This document shows positions 44,979 through 58,460 of a DNA stretch of 64,000 bases, in pieces (the first letter of the stretch is position 1; each line of letters starts with the position of its first letter). Under the pieces are notes generated by a model, which was not told the DNA's origin, did not search any database, and saw nothing but the letters and a program-made list of their open reading frames with translations. This stretch comes from Ciona savignyi (lineage: Eukaryota > Chordata > Ascidiacea > Phlebobranchia > Cionidae): contig CH000771.1 in NCBI GenBank assembly GCA_000149265.1, forward strand, positions 252,860 to 316,859, in the 5' to 3' direction. The translations under genes were made by a program, and so were the position numbers.

Positions 44979-45365
44979 CATGCATGGGCAACCTTTTGTC
45001 ACTGGGGGCCAAAATGTGCATAAAAACTGTATACCTATATTGATATAGGCAACATTTTCACCATAAAGGATAAGTTGAAGGGATAAGTCTAGCCCAACAC
45101 GATTGTTGCGGTCGATTATGCCATTATTATAAAGCTGCCATTTCTTCGGCTATATTTGAGCCGGACTAACGCCAAGTTAATGATAAAAACCAAAGTGGCC
45201 TAAAAACACATAAATAAAGCGATTTTAAGAACGTAAGATACAGTATATAGGATAAATGAATATTGATATATTATAGGCCTACAGCCCTAGAAAATTCATT
45301 GGCGGCCGGATGAGAAGCCTTGGCGGGCCGGATTTGGCCCGCAGGCCGTAGGTTGCCCATGCATG
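44979..45365. mobile_element. hAT-type MITE, 387 bp, complete with 8-bp target duplication
   Basis: Termini CATGCATGGGCAACCT in inverse orientation; CCGTATAT flanks both sides (44971-44978 and 45366-45373). An 8-bp duplication and this terminal sequence are typical of hAT elements. Units 2 and 5 show the empty site (for example CCGTATATATATATACC at 37779). Confidence 0.88.
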
Positions 45366-45672
45366 CCGTATATATACCTTGTATATCACTCTTTCGTTAC
45401 TTCTTTGCACCTTGTCGAAAACCCTAAATAAATAAGTAATAATTTAGTTATTCAGTTGATCTTATTTGTTTTTTTACGGTAATTAAGAAAATATCAAGGT
45501 TTAAAAAAATAAAGCCCAAAAAACAGCAAAACTGCAGTACTTAAAACACATCAGCTGTATGCACATAAAATAACAGAACAAAAAACAGAAGCCCGATATT
45601 TAAAAAAATACAGTTTGCAATTGTTTAGCTTAGTTTATTCATTTTTTGCCCCAGTATTAAATAAGGAAAGGA

Positions 45673-45845
45673 ATAGGATATGATATTCATGTTTATCCCC
45701 GTGAGTTTGAAAACGCAGGAGTAGGCCTAGGTAACAATCGGGCAATCGTTAGATCATCTCGTGCCCACCGTCGGGTTACCGGAGCTATTGCAGTGTGTTG
45801 TGTAGGATACACATGTCCCTTCAATTTGGTAGAACCATTAACCCA
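45673..45845 (-). mobile_element. SINE-a, unit 3
   Basis: As in the other units, with a small AGGCCT insertion near 45722. Confidence 0.7.
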
Positions 45846-47032
45846 TTTTTTTTTTTAAACTAAAGCAATGTATTAAACACATACAATACACTACAGTAGC
45901 CGCGTTAACCCGACGGTAAGCACAAGGTAATGTGACGGTTGCCTTGGGGATATTGCTATCTACATCACCTTTTTCATGAAGACAAAACATGGGTATCATA
46001 TCAAAACGGGCGTATACGCAGATGAAATATAAAGCTTCTACCGAGTGGTTCAGCTTTTAAATTTGTTGAGCTGCGACAGTGTTTATGAATGTTTGGATTA
46101 TTAGCATCACGTCGGAACAAAACCCGAAAGGAAGCATGTTTAAAACCAGCTACGAGGTTGCTTAATCTCTGAACCAGTTGTGCCATGACGACCTGTCCAA
46201 CGGTTATAATTTGAATTGGGATTATCGCCATCGTAGATTGCCTTGCGATTATAGAAGGGTGAGGTTTCTCGAAGGATTACCAGCTGGCAGCCAGTTTTAA
46301 ACGGTGTAACCCTTTGGCTTGACAGCGACGATATTCTAAAACAACTGTGTAATGCCTGTTTCGAAGCCGAACGGTTAGCAGCATGCATTTTAAAACACGG
46401 AACTCTCAGCAGGCGTGTTACAAAGATTGAAACTTGCCTCGAAAAAACAATAAACGTTATGTAAGCAAGTATTAATGCTCGGAGAAACACCGCACTGTAC
46501 CAAGGTTGCCTTGCAAAACAGATCATCTAACTTTTTCAATTGGTCCCCTGTGGGGTTGTGTATTCTGACGTCAAACATGGAAACAATATAAATGGCACGA
46601 TAGAAAGAATAACTGAGTTTGAGAAATACTGAAACGATAAAAGAAATAAAAACGCGAAATTTTGGACCGTTAGAGGTCGCAACGTGTCCGACCTTCTCGG
46701 ACGTGATTGGATGAATTAGTCACGTGTCTAGCTTCATTCTGATGTGTAGAGGTAGAGTAAATGACGTCATCGGACCAAATGTGGTCGGAATTCCTGAAAA
46801 AAACTTGGTATCAAATCCAAATTTGTAATACAATATTTTAATACAACAGGCATACAAAGTTCGCTTGTCATTTTGCGCTGTACTAACAAATGTACACTTA
46901 CACAAATTGAATGGTTTAGCTAATGCACGGCAGTTTTTTTCTTAATTAACGCAGAGCAGTTGATTAAATTAACCACATTAACGTGCCGACCTTCCGCACA
47001 GTTAAATGAGTTGTAATCATGTCATGTACGTT

Positions 47033-47063
47033 TATATAAGCGATTGACGTCATTTTGACGTCA
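47033..47063. promoter_or_regulatory. TATA box with two CRE sites, unit 3
   Basis: TATATAAG at 47033-47040; TGACGTCA at 47045-47052 and 47056-47063. Confidence 0.6.
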
Positions 47064-47077
47064 TCAATCAATAAAAA

Positions 47078-48030
47078 AGGAGTTGCGACAGTTACAGGTT
47101 GGTTTCGATCCCGCCCACCATCGACTGACGGTTCGACGGGCTAGCGATAAGCCAACCGGGAGTAAAAGGACGTGTAAGCTTAAACGTCGTACTTGGATAG
47201 TGCAATGTAGCGCACGACTTTACAATTGTGACGAAATAACTATGTCATAATCTGCCACTCACGAGTCGTCGCTGAACATCGTTGGAACCATCACCGACTC
47301 CAGCACGCCATCTAGCGACGATACGCTAACTCTTGCGACCTGCTCGACGTCCGAGGAACTGTAGCCGATGCACGGTGTCGAGCTGCGCTTGCACGACTGG
47401 AACAAAGTGTTGTGGTAACGCAATCGATTTGCTAGATCTGTTTTCTTATATCCCTTATTATTTCCATGTTTTATTAAGCTGTTTTCAAATTTCAGTGCTG
47501 CAGGAGCTTTTACAGTGTGTGGGTGGTGGATTCATTTATACCAGTGGCGATGGGAAGTCACGATTTATCCACAGTCATCATAAGACATCTTATAACCACA
47601 GTCGATTTGCAGAAGCTTTTACAGTGTATGGGTGGTGAATCTCATTATATTAGCGTGGGTGGGGAGACGGTGGTTATCCTTATACAAGTCGTCCGCACAG
47701 TAGAGTTGTTGCTGATACCACAGTATTTTGAGGGTGAATTCATTTATATCCTGGTAGTGGTACGCCGACTTTGCTTATCCACGAACTCTATGTGTCGTAA
47801 TTGCACTGTGTGGGCGACTGATTCATGTATATCCTCCTGGGTGGGAAGTCACGACAAGGTAAAATATCGCGCACCAGTATTGTAAGACACCTTGTATCGA
47901 AAGTTGGGCTGCAAAGCTTTTACAGTATTGTTATACCCAGAAGGATATACTATTGTTAAGTACTCTTTCAACCTGCTTAGCATTATGTTCAGGGCGGAAA
48001 GAAACTACAGAACATCCAAGTGTTATTGAT
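47078..48030 (+). other. Degenerate repeat segment, unit 3
   Basis: Full-length form with four repeats. Frames change between repeats, and the first ATG is followed by TAA at codon 3. The candidate spliced frame MHGVELRLHDWNKVL plus CAAGAFTVCGWWIHLYQWRW ends soon after. Confidence 0.35.
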
Positions 48031-48034
48031 TAAT

Positions 48035-50105
48035 TTTCAGTTTGTCGGCAGACACAAGATAATGTGTATTATTTTTAGTAATTAAATATTTATTAGTTTA
48101 GTATTACGTTTTATTTTGGAATTAACAGTAAAACGTTTTTTTTATAATTCTCTTCATTACCTTTATGCATATTTTCTCCAGCACAAATAAATGACGTCAC
48201 CATCAGTTTACCGCACGTTTTATCAGGTTCAGGGCCAAAGAAACGACATCGAAGCGTTTTTGATTAAATTAAGTTTATGTACAGACACAAGATAATGTGT
48301 ATTATGATGTAACCCCACCAAGATAATGTATATTATGATGTAACTGCGACACGACCACCACGAAATGACATTCCAGAAAGTCAAATGTTGGTTACGTCAT
48401 GGTATATTAATATATATTGTGACGTAAACACAGGATGTTGCAAAAGTTGTGATGGTTTTAAGATAATCTGTACGCCCAGTCATTTTAACCAGGCCCTAAA
48501 CACTAATCTCAATGCCAGAACTAACTCTTACTCCAGCCCTATACCGTACCAAATTTCAATAAATTAAGTTTACTTTATGCTTGTTTTATTAAATCAGTAA
48601 TCAAAGTATATTTAATAATCAGGAAGTCGTTTTTGGTATTTAAAAAAAATAGAGCGTACACCTAAAATTGGTTTAAAATAGTTGTGGTTAACTTGACACT
48701 GTCCAAATTAAAATGAACGAAATCTTTCGCTTGCTAGGTCCCAATGTCATTGGGCAAATCTCATACCAAAAATCGCCTGAATCCAGTAGATGGATTCTAC
48801 CAAAAATTATCAAATACGCTGCAATAACCCCAGTAATTATGTTTTTTTAATATTGTTTATATGTTTTTTTAGTAATTAAATATTTATGTATTTAAGTATT
48901 ATGTTTTTTAGAATTGCCAGTAAAATGTTTTTTTTTATAATCCTCTTTATTACCTTTATGCCTATTTTCTCCAGCACAAATAAATGACGTCGCCATCAGT
49001 TTACCACACGTTTTATTAGGTTCAGGGCCAAAGAAACGACATCGAAGCGTTTTTGATTAATTTTAAGTTTGTGTACAGACACAAGATAATGTGTATTATG
49101 ATGTAACCCCACCAAGATAATGTGTATTATGATGCAACTACGACACGACCACCACGAAATGACATTCCACAAAATCTTATGTTGGTTACGTCATGGTCAT
49201 CGATATATTAATATATATTGTGACGTAAACACAGGTTGTTGCAAAAGTTGTGATGGTTTTAAAATAATCCGTACGCCCAATAAAAAAGTTTGTTTTATAG
49301 TGAACGTAAGATCGGGGTAAAACTATAATAAGGAAAAGGGTAAGAAATACGTGAAACTGCTCACTAAAACTATGAAAACTAATTTTAACCATGCCCCAAA
49401 CACTAATCCCGATCCCAGAACTAACCCTAACTCCATATGTTTTAAACTAACTCTAATGCCTTAATCTTTATTTTATCCTCCCCCTTTTCTCCTTTTAGTT
49501 TTGCCCTACGATAGCGATTGTGTATACACTGATTCTGCGACATCGTGGCGTTTTATTCCTGAATTTTGCCCTGTTATTCCAAGGTGGGAATGGCCTTATG
49601 CGAAACAAACCAACGGGAAACAAATCCCTAACATACTTGTAGCCCCAGTGATAAGCTACTCGATTTGAAACAACTCAGTTTTGTAAGGCAACAAATACTG
49701 TAACGCCAGAATATTTAAAAAAAACAGTTAAGTATTTATATTTACAGTAAGATATATATTTTTATTATATTAATATAATTTCTCAAATAAAAGCTTACCT
49801 AATTTTTGGTTTATACATGAGATATAAGATATGTATGTTTTATCCCAGTGATAAGAAAACCACACGATACGTCATCACATGGGTAACCATCAAATTTGTT
49901 CAACGACGGTTACCGTACAAACCGGCGTTAGCTGCAACACTTTCCGAAGTTTTTTTTTATAATCAATAATAGTTTTGTATTTAATAATACGGACCAAATT
50001 GTTTCTTCATACTCCCATTCATGTTTTTTTACAAAACATAATTAGTATAATATTGCATATTCATGGTTTAACTCCGTAAATGGGAAAACTCGCGAGAGTT
50101 ACAAT
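48035..50105 (+). repeat. AT-rich spacer with internal duplication, unit 3
   Basis: As in unit 2, including the extra CACCAAGATAATG blocks. Confidence 0.7.
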
Positions 50106-50112
50106 TAGAGAA

Positions 50113-50330
50113 TTGGATAGGATAGGGTATTCATGTTTATCCCTGTAAATGGGAAAACTCAAGGGACGTTAGCACACATTCCTTCAATTTGGTAGAACCC
50201 ATTATTTCACTGGATTTAGGCAATGTCCGTTAAGTGCCTTGCCCAAGGACACAACTGATTCGTTAGCGACCAGTTTCGATGCTGCAAGCTTTCGTCTAAA
50301 CGTCGACACACTAAACCGCCAAGCTATTTG
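50113..50330 (-). mobile_element. SINE-b, between units 3 and 4
   Basis: Lacks the middle part (the GGGCAATCG to TTGCAGTGTG blocks), but keeps GACACAACTGATTCGTTAGC, which the SINE-b copies before units 2, 3 and 5 have lost. Confidence 0.7.
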
Positions 50331-50666
50331 CAAAGACCATGGTCAAACAATGGTCGTCAGATTACCTCAATAATACACAAAGAACCGTTATCACAAAGGA
50401 AACCGTCAGATTACCTCTGTCGGACAGTCGGGTTAGCTGTTGCTGTATGTTCCGTGTGTTTGAGACGTTCATTCAGTTTCACAACCGTATTACAACGACT
50501 CGGTGATGATTGATGGTTAACACGTGGCAGGACCTTCACGATTTAAACACCCTAAAGCAGATTATTGGTTAGCAACAAATCGAAGTCGAAAACAACTACG
50601 AAACTGCCAGATACGCTATTTAAAGCAAATTTTTTGGGGTGATTCATTCAAACCAAAGAATTCAAT

Positions 50667-51891
50667 ATGTGGAAATTGTCCTTTTTTTGCTCTTTTTCTG
50701 CAATTCGCTTCGACGTCGTCAGAATACTTGGTTTGTAAGACCGTAGAACGAGTTTTTGATCAATTAGATTTAGTCAACCAGTCAAGAATTCAGCAGGGCC
50801 CTCGAGGAAAGTCCGGCAAAAAGGGGCCTCCTGGGCCACAGGGCATACCGGGTCCACCTGGACCATCTGCCCCAAGCTCGAGAGTAAACTGGACCGAAAT
50901 TGACATTCGAATTCGAGAAGCAATAGCAAATCATACGAGTGGTAGAATCGATCGACAATGCAATTGTTCAACTACTGACCCTACAACAGCTCCTACTACA
51001 ACAAACACCACCCCTGCCTCGTGTAAGTTTAAAATCATAGGTGTGTTCATAAACGTTGCTGCAAAACTAAGCAGCACGGTAAATTGCAGGCACCGGAATC
51101 GTGTTTGAACGGAATTGCATTTGGCTGCCCTACACGCGAGGCACGATTCGTAAAAATAAGGCTCAAGCATTAAGCCACTGCCAGGGCCTGAACGGAACGC
51201 TAGTCGACATTCTTAACCAAGCGATGCACAACCAAATATACAGCTACGTGAAACGAACCTGGGATTTTGGAACATCAAGTCATGTTGACGTGTGGTTGGC
51301 ATCTGTTTATAGAGTAAGTCATAGCAATAAACATAAATGCATGTTTAAAATCCCAGGTATGTCCATAATTTGTATAGCAATTAGTTAAAACCAACATTAA
51401 TATTTTAAAAAACGAAGATCATAAAAACTTTGCCGATTCAAACCTTATAATGCAATAAAAAAGTAATGGCAAAAACGTCTCAGTTATGAACATTACGATG
51501 ATATAAATCCGCTATATTAACAGAGGCGGCACGAAATAACCTAACGATAGCCTTTGTAAAAAATACTTATTTTACCATTCGTGGAAAACACTTTATTAAA
51601 TCCTGTGAGTAAAAAAAAACGAAACTATAATCTAATGCATCTTATATCTTTAAAAAATGATGGTTATGTATTAGGTTAATGCATACGGTTTGTTCTTTTC
51701 AGAACGGAGTGGTGTACAAGAGTAACGGTGAAATCGGTTTTGCATCGTGGTATCCAGGTTATCCCAGTGGTAATTACGGCCATTTGTTGTTAGAAGTTGT
51801 AAAAAATTGGCCATATTCGCGTGCCGGCGTTTGGGATCAACCAAATACAAACAGAGTGATTCCTCTTTGCATACGTATACGACCAATCTAA
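50667..51891 (+). pseudogene. Collagen-lectin gene, unit 4, broken signal peptide
   Basis: Exons 50667-51022, 51090-51313 and 51703-51891. In the signal sequence GTCCTTTTTTTGC replaces GTTCTTCTTGTTTGC, a net loss of two bases, so the ATG frame leaves the gene within seven codons. The rest is open: eight collagen triplets (GPRGKSGKKGPPGPQ...), neck, linker and lectin domain with TRGTIRKNKAQ and WDFGTSSHVDVW in exon 2 and WYPGYPSGNYGH, GVWDQPNTNRVIPLCIRIR in exon 3. No in-frame upstream ATG was found (the frame entering from upstream starts only at non-ATG codons). Loss of secretion is the predicted effect. Confidence 0.8.
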
Positions 51892-52394
51892 GACACTTCT
51901 CAAGGAGCAATTGAGTTGCGCACATGGTCATGTATATTCAAACCATTTTTCATCTTATTTCACGTGCCATGTGTGACTTAAGATATCTTTAATGTTCATA
52001 TCCACCCAGTATATTGGCTGAAACATTTGTTTGTCTTAATGCGTGAAAACCTGTGGCATGTTCATTTGTACTTAAAATTCAAACCTGACTTCGCCTTAAC
52101 CATTGTTGGTTTTTATTGTTATGCTGAATGTAAGTCAGCAATGCTAACCATTCGGCCACAGAATAATTTTGTGGCTTGTATTTTCGGTCAAATTGAACGC
52201 GACAACCTCTTCTCTTGCATGCCGTTCACAACCATATATTGGTTTCATCATGGTAATGATTTTCATTGCAAAATACCGCAATAAAAGATACTGTATAGCT
52301 TATATTGTAATTGTTAATACTTTTAAATCTTACCAGCTTCCCTGTTATTATATCAATTGTTAATACTTCAAAATATTATTTTAGGTGAGTCTAG

Positions 52395-52656
52395 GATAGG
52401 ATAGGATAGGATATTCATGTTTATCCCCGTGAATGGAAAAACCTAGGGGGTTATCACACGGGCAATCGTCAGATCACCTCGCGCCCATCGCCGGGTTACC
52501 GGAGCTATTGCAGTGTGTTGTATATGATAGACACGTTCGATTTAGGCAATGTCCGTTAAGTGCCTTGCCCAAGGACACAACCGACTAGCTAGCTGCCAGT
52601 TTTGCACCTGCAACCTTTTGATTGAAAGGCGACGAAACGCTAGACCACCGGGCCGG
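52395..52656 (-). mobile_element. Full-length SINE unique to unit 4
   Basis: Best-preserved copy of the family: (GATAGG)3 tail, CCGTGAATGGAAAAACC, CGCGCCCATCGCCGGGTTAC, GCCTTGCCCAAGGACACAAC and, on the minus strand, a head GGCCCGGTGGTCTAGCGT. It interrupts GTGAGTCTAG / CTAACCGATCGACAAC, which is continuous in units 1-3 and 5; flanking sequence is duplicated around it up to about 52700. Confidence 0.85.
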
Positions 52657-53041
52657 ACAAAGCTAACCGATCGACAAAGCTAATGACGTCTAGCTAACCG
52701 ATCGACAACAAATTCATTTTATAAACCTGTTAACGACCATTAAGTGTAAAGAAAGGGATTCTAGGCTACGACCAACGAGGTTTTAAGTTGGATAATTAAC
52801 TTAAATACTTTCTGTTCTGTTCTATTTTCTACTTATTGTATACCCCGTCACGAACAAAATACACAAATGCTATGCTATAACAAATATGACCTGTGTTGTC
52901 CCACATATGGGAAAAGATAAAAATATAAAGCATCACAAAACTATAAATAACACTTATTCGAGCAGTCAACCACCGTTGTAAGTAGTTTGATCGCAGTAAA
53001 CTTTAAAACTTTTCCGATTCTTTCATATATGTATATATACC

Positions 53042-53141
53042 NNNNNNNNNNNNNNNNNNNNNNNNNNNNNNNNNNNNNNNNNNNNNNNNNNNNNNNNNNN
53101 NNNNNNNNNNNNNNNNNNNNNNNNNNNNNNNNNNNNNNNNN
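53042..53141. other. Sequence gap (100 N)
   Basis: Falls at the site where units 1 and 3 carry the hAT MITE, so presence of that element in unit 4 cannot be judged. Confidence 1.
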
Positions 53142-53377
53142 AATTTAGTTATTTAGTTGATCTTATTTGTTATTTTACGATAATTAAGAAAATATCAAGG
53201 TTTAAAAAAGTGAAGAACAAAAAAACAGGAAAAACTGCAGTACTTAAAACAAATCAGTTGTATGCACATAAAATAACAGAACAAAAAACAAAAGCCCGAT
53301 ATTTTAAAAAAATACAGTTTGCAATTGTTTAGCTTAGTTTATTCATTTTTTGCCCCAGTATTAAATAAGGAAAGGAA

Positions 53378-53540
53378 TAGGATATGATATTCATGTTTAT
53401 CCCCGTGAGTTTGAAAACGCAGGAGTAGGTAACAATCGGGCAATCGTTAGATCATCTCGTGCCCACCGTCGGGTTACCGGAGCTATTGCAGTGTGTTGTG
53501 TAGGATACACATGTCCCCTTCAATTTGGTAGAACCGTTAA
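53378..53540 (-). mobile_element. SINE-a, unit 4
   Basis: As in the other units. Confidence 0.7.
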
Positions 53541-54739
53541 CCCACTGTTTTTTTAAAAAAACTAAAGCAATGTATTAAACACATACAATACACTACAGTA
53601 GCCGCGTTAACCCGACGGTAAGCACAAGGTAATTTGACGGTTGCCTTGGGGATATTGCTATCTACATCACCTTTTTCATGAAGACAAAACATGGGTATCA
53701 TATCAAAACGGGCGTATACGCAGATGAAATATAAAGCTTCTACCGAGTGGTTCAGCTTTTGAATTTGTTGAGCAGCGACAGTGTTTATGAATGTTTGGAT
53801 TATTAGCATCACGTCGGAACAAAACCCGAAAGGATGCATGTTTAAAACCAGCTACAAGGTTACTTAAGCTCTGAACCAGTTGTGCCATGACGACCTGTCC
53901 AACGGTTATAATTTAAATTGGGATTATCGCCATCGTAGATTGCCTTGCGATTATAGAAGGGTGCGGTTTCTCGAAGGATTACCAGCTGGCAGCCAGTTTT
54001 GAATGTGTAACCCTTGGCTTGACAGCGACGCTATTCTAAAACAACTGTGTAATGCCTGTTTCGAAGCCGAACGGTTAGCGCCACCGAATCATATACAGCA
54101 AACAAGAAGCTCGTAGCAGGCGTACTACAAAGATTGGAACTTACCTAAAAAAAACAATGAACGTTATGTAAGCAAGTATTAATGCTCGGAGAAACACCGC
54201 ACTGTACCAAGGTTGCCTTGCAAAACAGATCACCTAACTTTTTCAATTGGTCCCCTGTGGGGTTGTGTATTCTGACGTCAAACATGGAAACAATATAAAT
54301 GGCACGATAGAAAGAATAACTGAGTTTGAGAAATACTGAAACGATAAAAGAAATAAAAACGCGAAATTTAGGACCGTTAGAGGTCGCAACGTGTCCGACC
54401 TTCTCGGACGTGATTGGATGAATTAGTCACGTGTCTAGCTTCATTCTGATGTGTAGAGGTAGAGTAAATGACGTCATCAGACCAAATGTGGTCGGAATTT
54501 CTGAAAAAAACTTGGTATCAAATCCAAATTTGTAATACAATATTTTAATACAACAGGCATACAAAGTTCGCTTGTCATTTTGCGCTGTACTAACAAATGT
54601 ACACTTACACACATTGAATGGTTTAGCTAATGCACGGCAGTTTTTTTCTTAATTAACGCAGAGCAGTTGATTAAATTAACCACATTAACGTGCCGACCTT
54701 CCGCACAGTTAAATGAGTTGTAATCATGTCATGTACGTT

Positions 54740-54759
54740 TATATAAGCGATTGACGTCA
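54740..54759. promoter_or_regulatory. TATA box with one CRE site, unit 4
   Basis: TATATAAG at 54740-54747 and TGACGTCA at 54752-54759. The second CRE is removed by an 11-bp deletion between the two direct copies. Confidence 0.6.
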
Positions 54760-54769
54760 TCAATCAATA

Positions 54770-55738
54770 AAAAATGAGTTGCGACAGTTATAGGCTGGTT
54801 TCGATCCCGCCCGCCATCGGCTGACGGTTCGACGGGCTAGGGATAAGCCAACCGGGAGTAAAAGGCCGTGTGAGCTTAAACACCGTACTTGGATAGTGTA
54901 ATGTAGCGCACGACTTTACAATTGTGACGAAATAACTATGTCATAATCTGTCACTCACGAGTCGTCGCTGAACATCGTTGGAACCATCACCGACTCCAGC
55001 ACGCCATCTAGCGACGATACGCTAACTCTTGCAACCTGTTCGGCGTCCGAGGAACTGTAGCCGATGCACGGTGTCGAGCTGCGCTTGCACGTCTGAAACA
55101 AAGTGCTGTAATAACACAATCGAGTTGCTGGATCTGTTTTCTTATATCCCTTATTGTTTCCATGTTTTCTTAAGCTGTTTTCAAATTCCGGTGCTGCAGG
55201 AGCTTTTACAGTGTGTGAGTGGTGGATTCATTTATACCAGTGGCGATGGGAAGCCACAATTTGTCCACAGGCATAATAAGACATATTATAACCACAGTCG
55301 ATTTGCAGAAGCTTTTACAGTGTATGGGTGGTGAATCTCATTATATTAGCGTGGGTGGGGAGACCGGTGGTTATCCTTATACAAGTCGTCCGACAATGAT
55401 AAGTTGTTGCTGATACCACAGTATGTTTGAGGGTGAATTCATTTATATCCTGGGTAGTGGTACGCTGACTTTGCTTATCCACGAACTCTATGTGTCGTAA
55501 TTGCACTGTGTGGGCGACTGATTCATGTATATCCTCCTGGGTGGGAAGTCACGACAAGGTAAAATATCGCGCACCAGTATTGTAAGACACCTTGTATCGA
55601 AAGTTGGGCTGCTAAAGCTTTTACAGTATTGTTATACCCAGAAGGATATACTATTGTTAAGTACTCTTTTAACCTGCTTAGCATTATGTTTAGGGCGGAA
55701 AGAAACTACAGTACATCCAAGTGTTATTGATTAATTTT
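54770..55738 (+). other. Degenerate repeat segment, unit 4
   Basis: Full-length form. Small indels near 55360-55460 differ from unit 3, again shifting frames between repeats. Confidence 0.35.
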
Positions 55739-55739
55739 C

Positions 55740-57785
55740 AGTTTGTCGGCAGACACAAGATAATGTGTATTATTTTTAGTAATTAAATATTTATTAGTTT
55801 AGTATTACGTTTTATTTTGGAATTAACAGTAAAACGTTTTTTTTTATAATTCTCTTCATTACCTTTATGCATATTTTCTCCAGCACAAATAAATGACGTC
55901 ACCATCAGTTTACCGCACGTTTTATCAGGTTCAGTGCCAAAGAAACGACATCAAAGCGTTTTTGATTAATTATAAGTTTGTGTACAGACACAAGATAATG
56001 TGTATTATGATGTAACCCCACCAAGATAATGTATATTATGATGTAACTGCGACACGACCACCACGAAATGACATTCCACAAAGTCTAATATTGGTTACGT
56101 CATGGTCATAGGTATATTAATATATATTGTGACGTAAAACAGGATGTTGCAAAAGTTGTGATGGTTTTAAGATAATCTGTACGCCCAGTAATTTTAACCA
56201 TGCCCTAAACACTAATCTCAATGCCAGAACTAACCCTTACTCCAGCCCCTATACCGTACCGAATTTCAATAAATTAAGTTTACTATTTGCTTATTTTATT
56301 AAATCAGTAATTCAAGTATATTTAATAATCAGTAAGTCGTTTTTGGTATTTAAAAAAATACAGCGTACACCAAAAATTGGTTTAAAATAGTGGTGGTTAA
56401 CTTGACACTGTCCAAATTAAAATGAACGAAATCTTTCGCTGGCTAGGTCCCAATGTCATTGGGCAAATCTCATACCAAAAATCGCCTGAATCTAGTAGAT
56501 GGATTCTACCAAAAATTATCAAATACGCTGCAATAACCCCAGTAATTATGTTTTTTTAAATATTGTTTATATGTTTTTTTAGTAATTAATTATTTATGTA
56601 TTTAAGTATTATGTTTTTTAGAATTGCCAGTAAAATGTTTTTTTTTATAATTTTCTTTCATTTATCTTTACGGCTATTTTCTCCGGCACAAATAAATGAC
56701 GTCGCCATCTGTTTACCGCACGTTTTATCAGGTTCAGTGCCAAAGAAACGACATCGAAGTGTTTTTGATTAATATTAAGTTTGTGTACAGACACAAAGAT
56801 AATGTGTATTCATGATGCAACTACGACACGATCACCACGAAATGACATTCCACAAAATCTTATGTTGGTTACGTAATGGTCATCGATATATTAATATATA
56901 TTGTGACGTAAACACAGGTTGTTGCAAAAGTTGTGATGGTTTTAAGATAATCCGTACGCCCAATAAAAAGGTTTGTTTTTGTAGTGAACGTAAGAGCGGG
57001 GTAAAACTAAAAAAAGGAAAAGTGTAAGGAATACGTGAAACTGCTCACTAAAACTATAAAAACTAATTTTAACCATGCCCTAAACACTAATCCCGATCCC
57101 AGAACTAACCCTAACTCCATATGTTTTAAACTAACTCTAATGCCTTAATCTTCATTTTATCCTCCCCCGTCTCTCCTTTTAGTTTTGCCCTACGATCGCG
57201 AGTGTGTATACACTGATCCTGCGATATCGTGGCGTTTTATTCTTGAATTTTGCCCTGTTATTCCAAGGTGGTGGATCGGCTTTATGCGAAACAAACCAAC
57301 GGGAAACAAATCCCTAACATACTTGTAGCCCCAGTGATAAGCTACTCGATTTGAAACAACTCAGTTTTGTAAGGTTACAAATACTGTAACGCCAGAATAT
57401 TTAAAAAAAACAGTTAAGTATTTATATTTACAGTAAGATATATATTTTTATTATATTAATATAATTTCTCAAATAAAAGCTTACCTAATTTTTGGTTTAT
57501 ACATGAGATATAAGATATGTATGTTTTATCCCAGTGATAAGAAAACCACACGATACGTCATCACATGGGTAACCATCAAATTTGTTCACCGACGGTTACC
57601 GGGGTTAGTTGCAACACTTTTCGAAGTTTTTTTATAATCAATAATAGTTTTGTATTTAATAATACGGACCAAATTATTTCTTCATACTCCCATTCATGTT
57701 TTTTTACAAAACATAATTAGTATATATTGCATATTCATGGTTTAACTTCGTAAATGGGAAAACTCGCGTGAGTTACAATTAGAGA
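55740..57785 (+). repeat. AT-rich spacer with internal duplication, unit 4
   Basis: From about 56090 to 57050 this spacer is almost identical to unit 1 (33460-34400) rather than to its neighbours, for example AAAAGGTTTGTTTTTGTAGT and GTAAGAGCGGGG. Confidence 0.7.
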
Positions 57786-57789
57786 ATTG

Positions 57790-58112
57790 GATAGGATAGG
57801 GTATTCATGTTTATCCCTGTAAATGGGAAAACTCAAGGGACGTTAGCACACTATAGGATAGGGTATTTATGTTTATCCCTGTAAAATGAAAAATCTCAAG
57901 GGACGTTAGGGCAATCGTCAGATCACCTCGCGTCCATCGTAGGGTTACCGTAGCTATTGCAGTGTGTTGTGTATGATTCACACATACCTTCAATTTGGTA
58001 GAACTCATTATTCCACTGGGTTTAGGCAATGTCCGTTAAGTGCCTTGCCCAAGGACAGTTTCGAAGCTGTAAGCTTTCGTCTAAATGTCGACACACTAAA
58101 CCGCCAAGCTGT
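57790..58112 (-). mobile_element. SINE-b, between units 4 and 5, with doubled tail
   Basis: Same doubled tail as the copy at 42303. Confidence 0.75.
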
Positions 58113-58460
58113 TTGCAAAGACCGTGGTCAAACAATGGTCGTCAGATTACCTCAATAATACACAAAGAACCGTTATCACAAAGGAAACCGTCAGATTACC
58201 TCTATCGGACCGTCGGGTTAGCTGTTGCTGTATGTTCCGTGTGTTTGAGACGGTTATTCAGTTTCACAACCGTATTACAACGACTTGGTAATTGATGGTT
58301 AACACGTGGCAGGAACTTCGTGATTTAATATTCACGATTTAAACACCCTAAAGAACATTTTGGTTAAGAACAAATCGAAGTCGAAAACAACTACGTAACT
58401 GCCAGATACGCTATTTAAAGCAAAGTTTTTGGGGTGATTCATTTAAACCATAGAATTTAA

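Noticed and set aside
50524..51108. 194-codon frame entering the unit 4 lectin gene from upstream
   Set aside because: It begins with GTG and lacks any ATG or signal peptide before the collagen part. It exists only because a two-base loss linked the 5' UTR frame to the gene frame.
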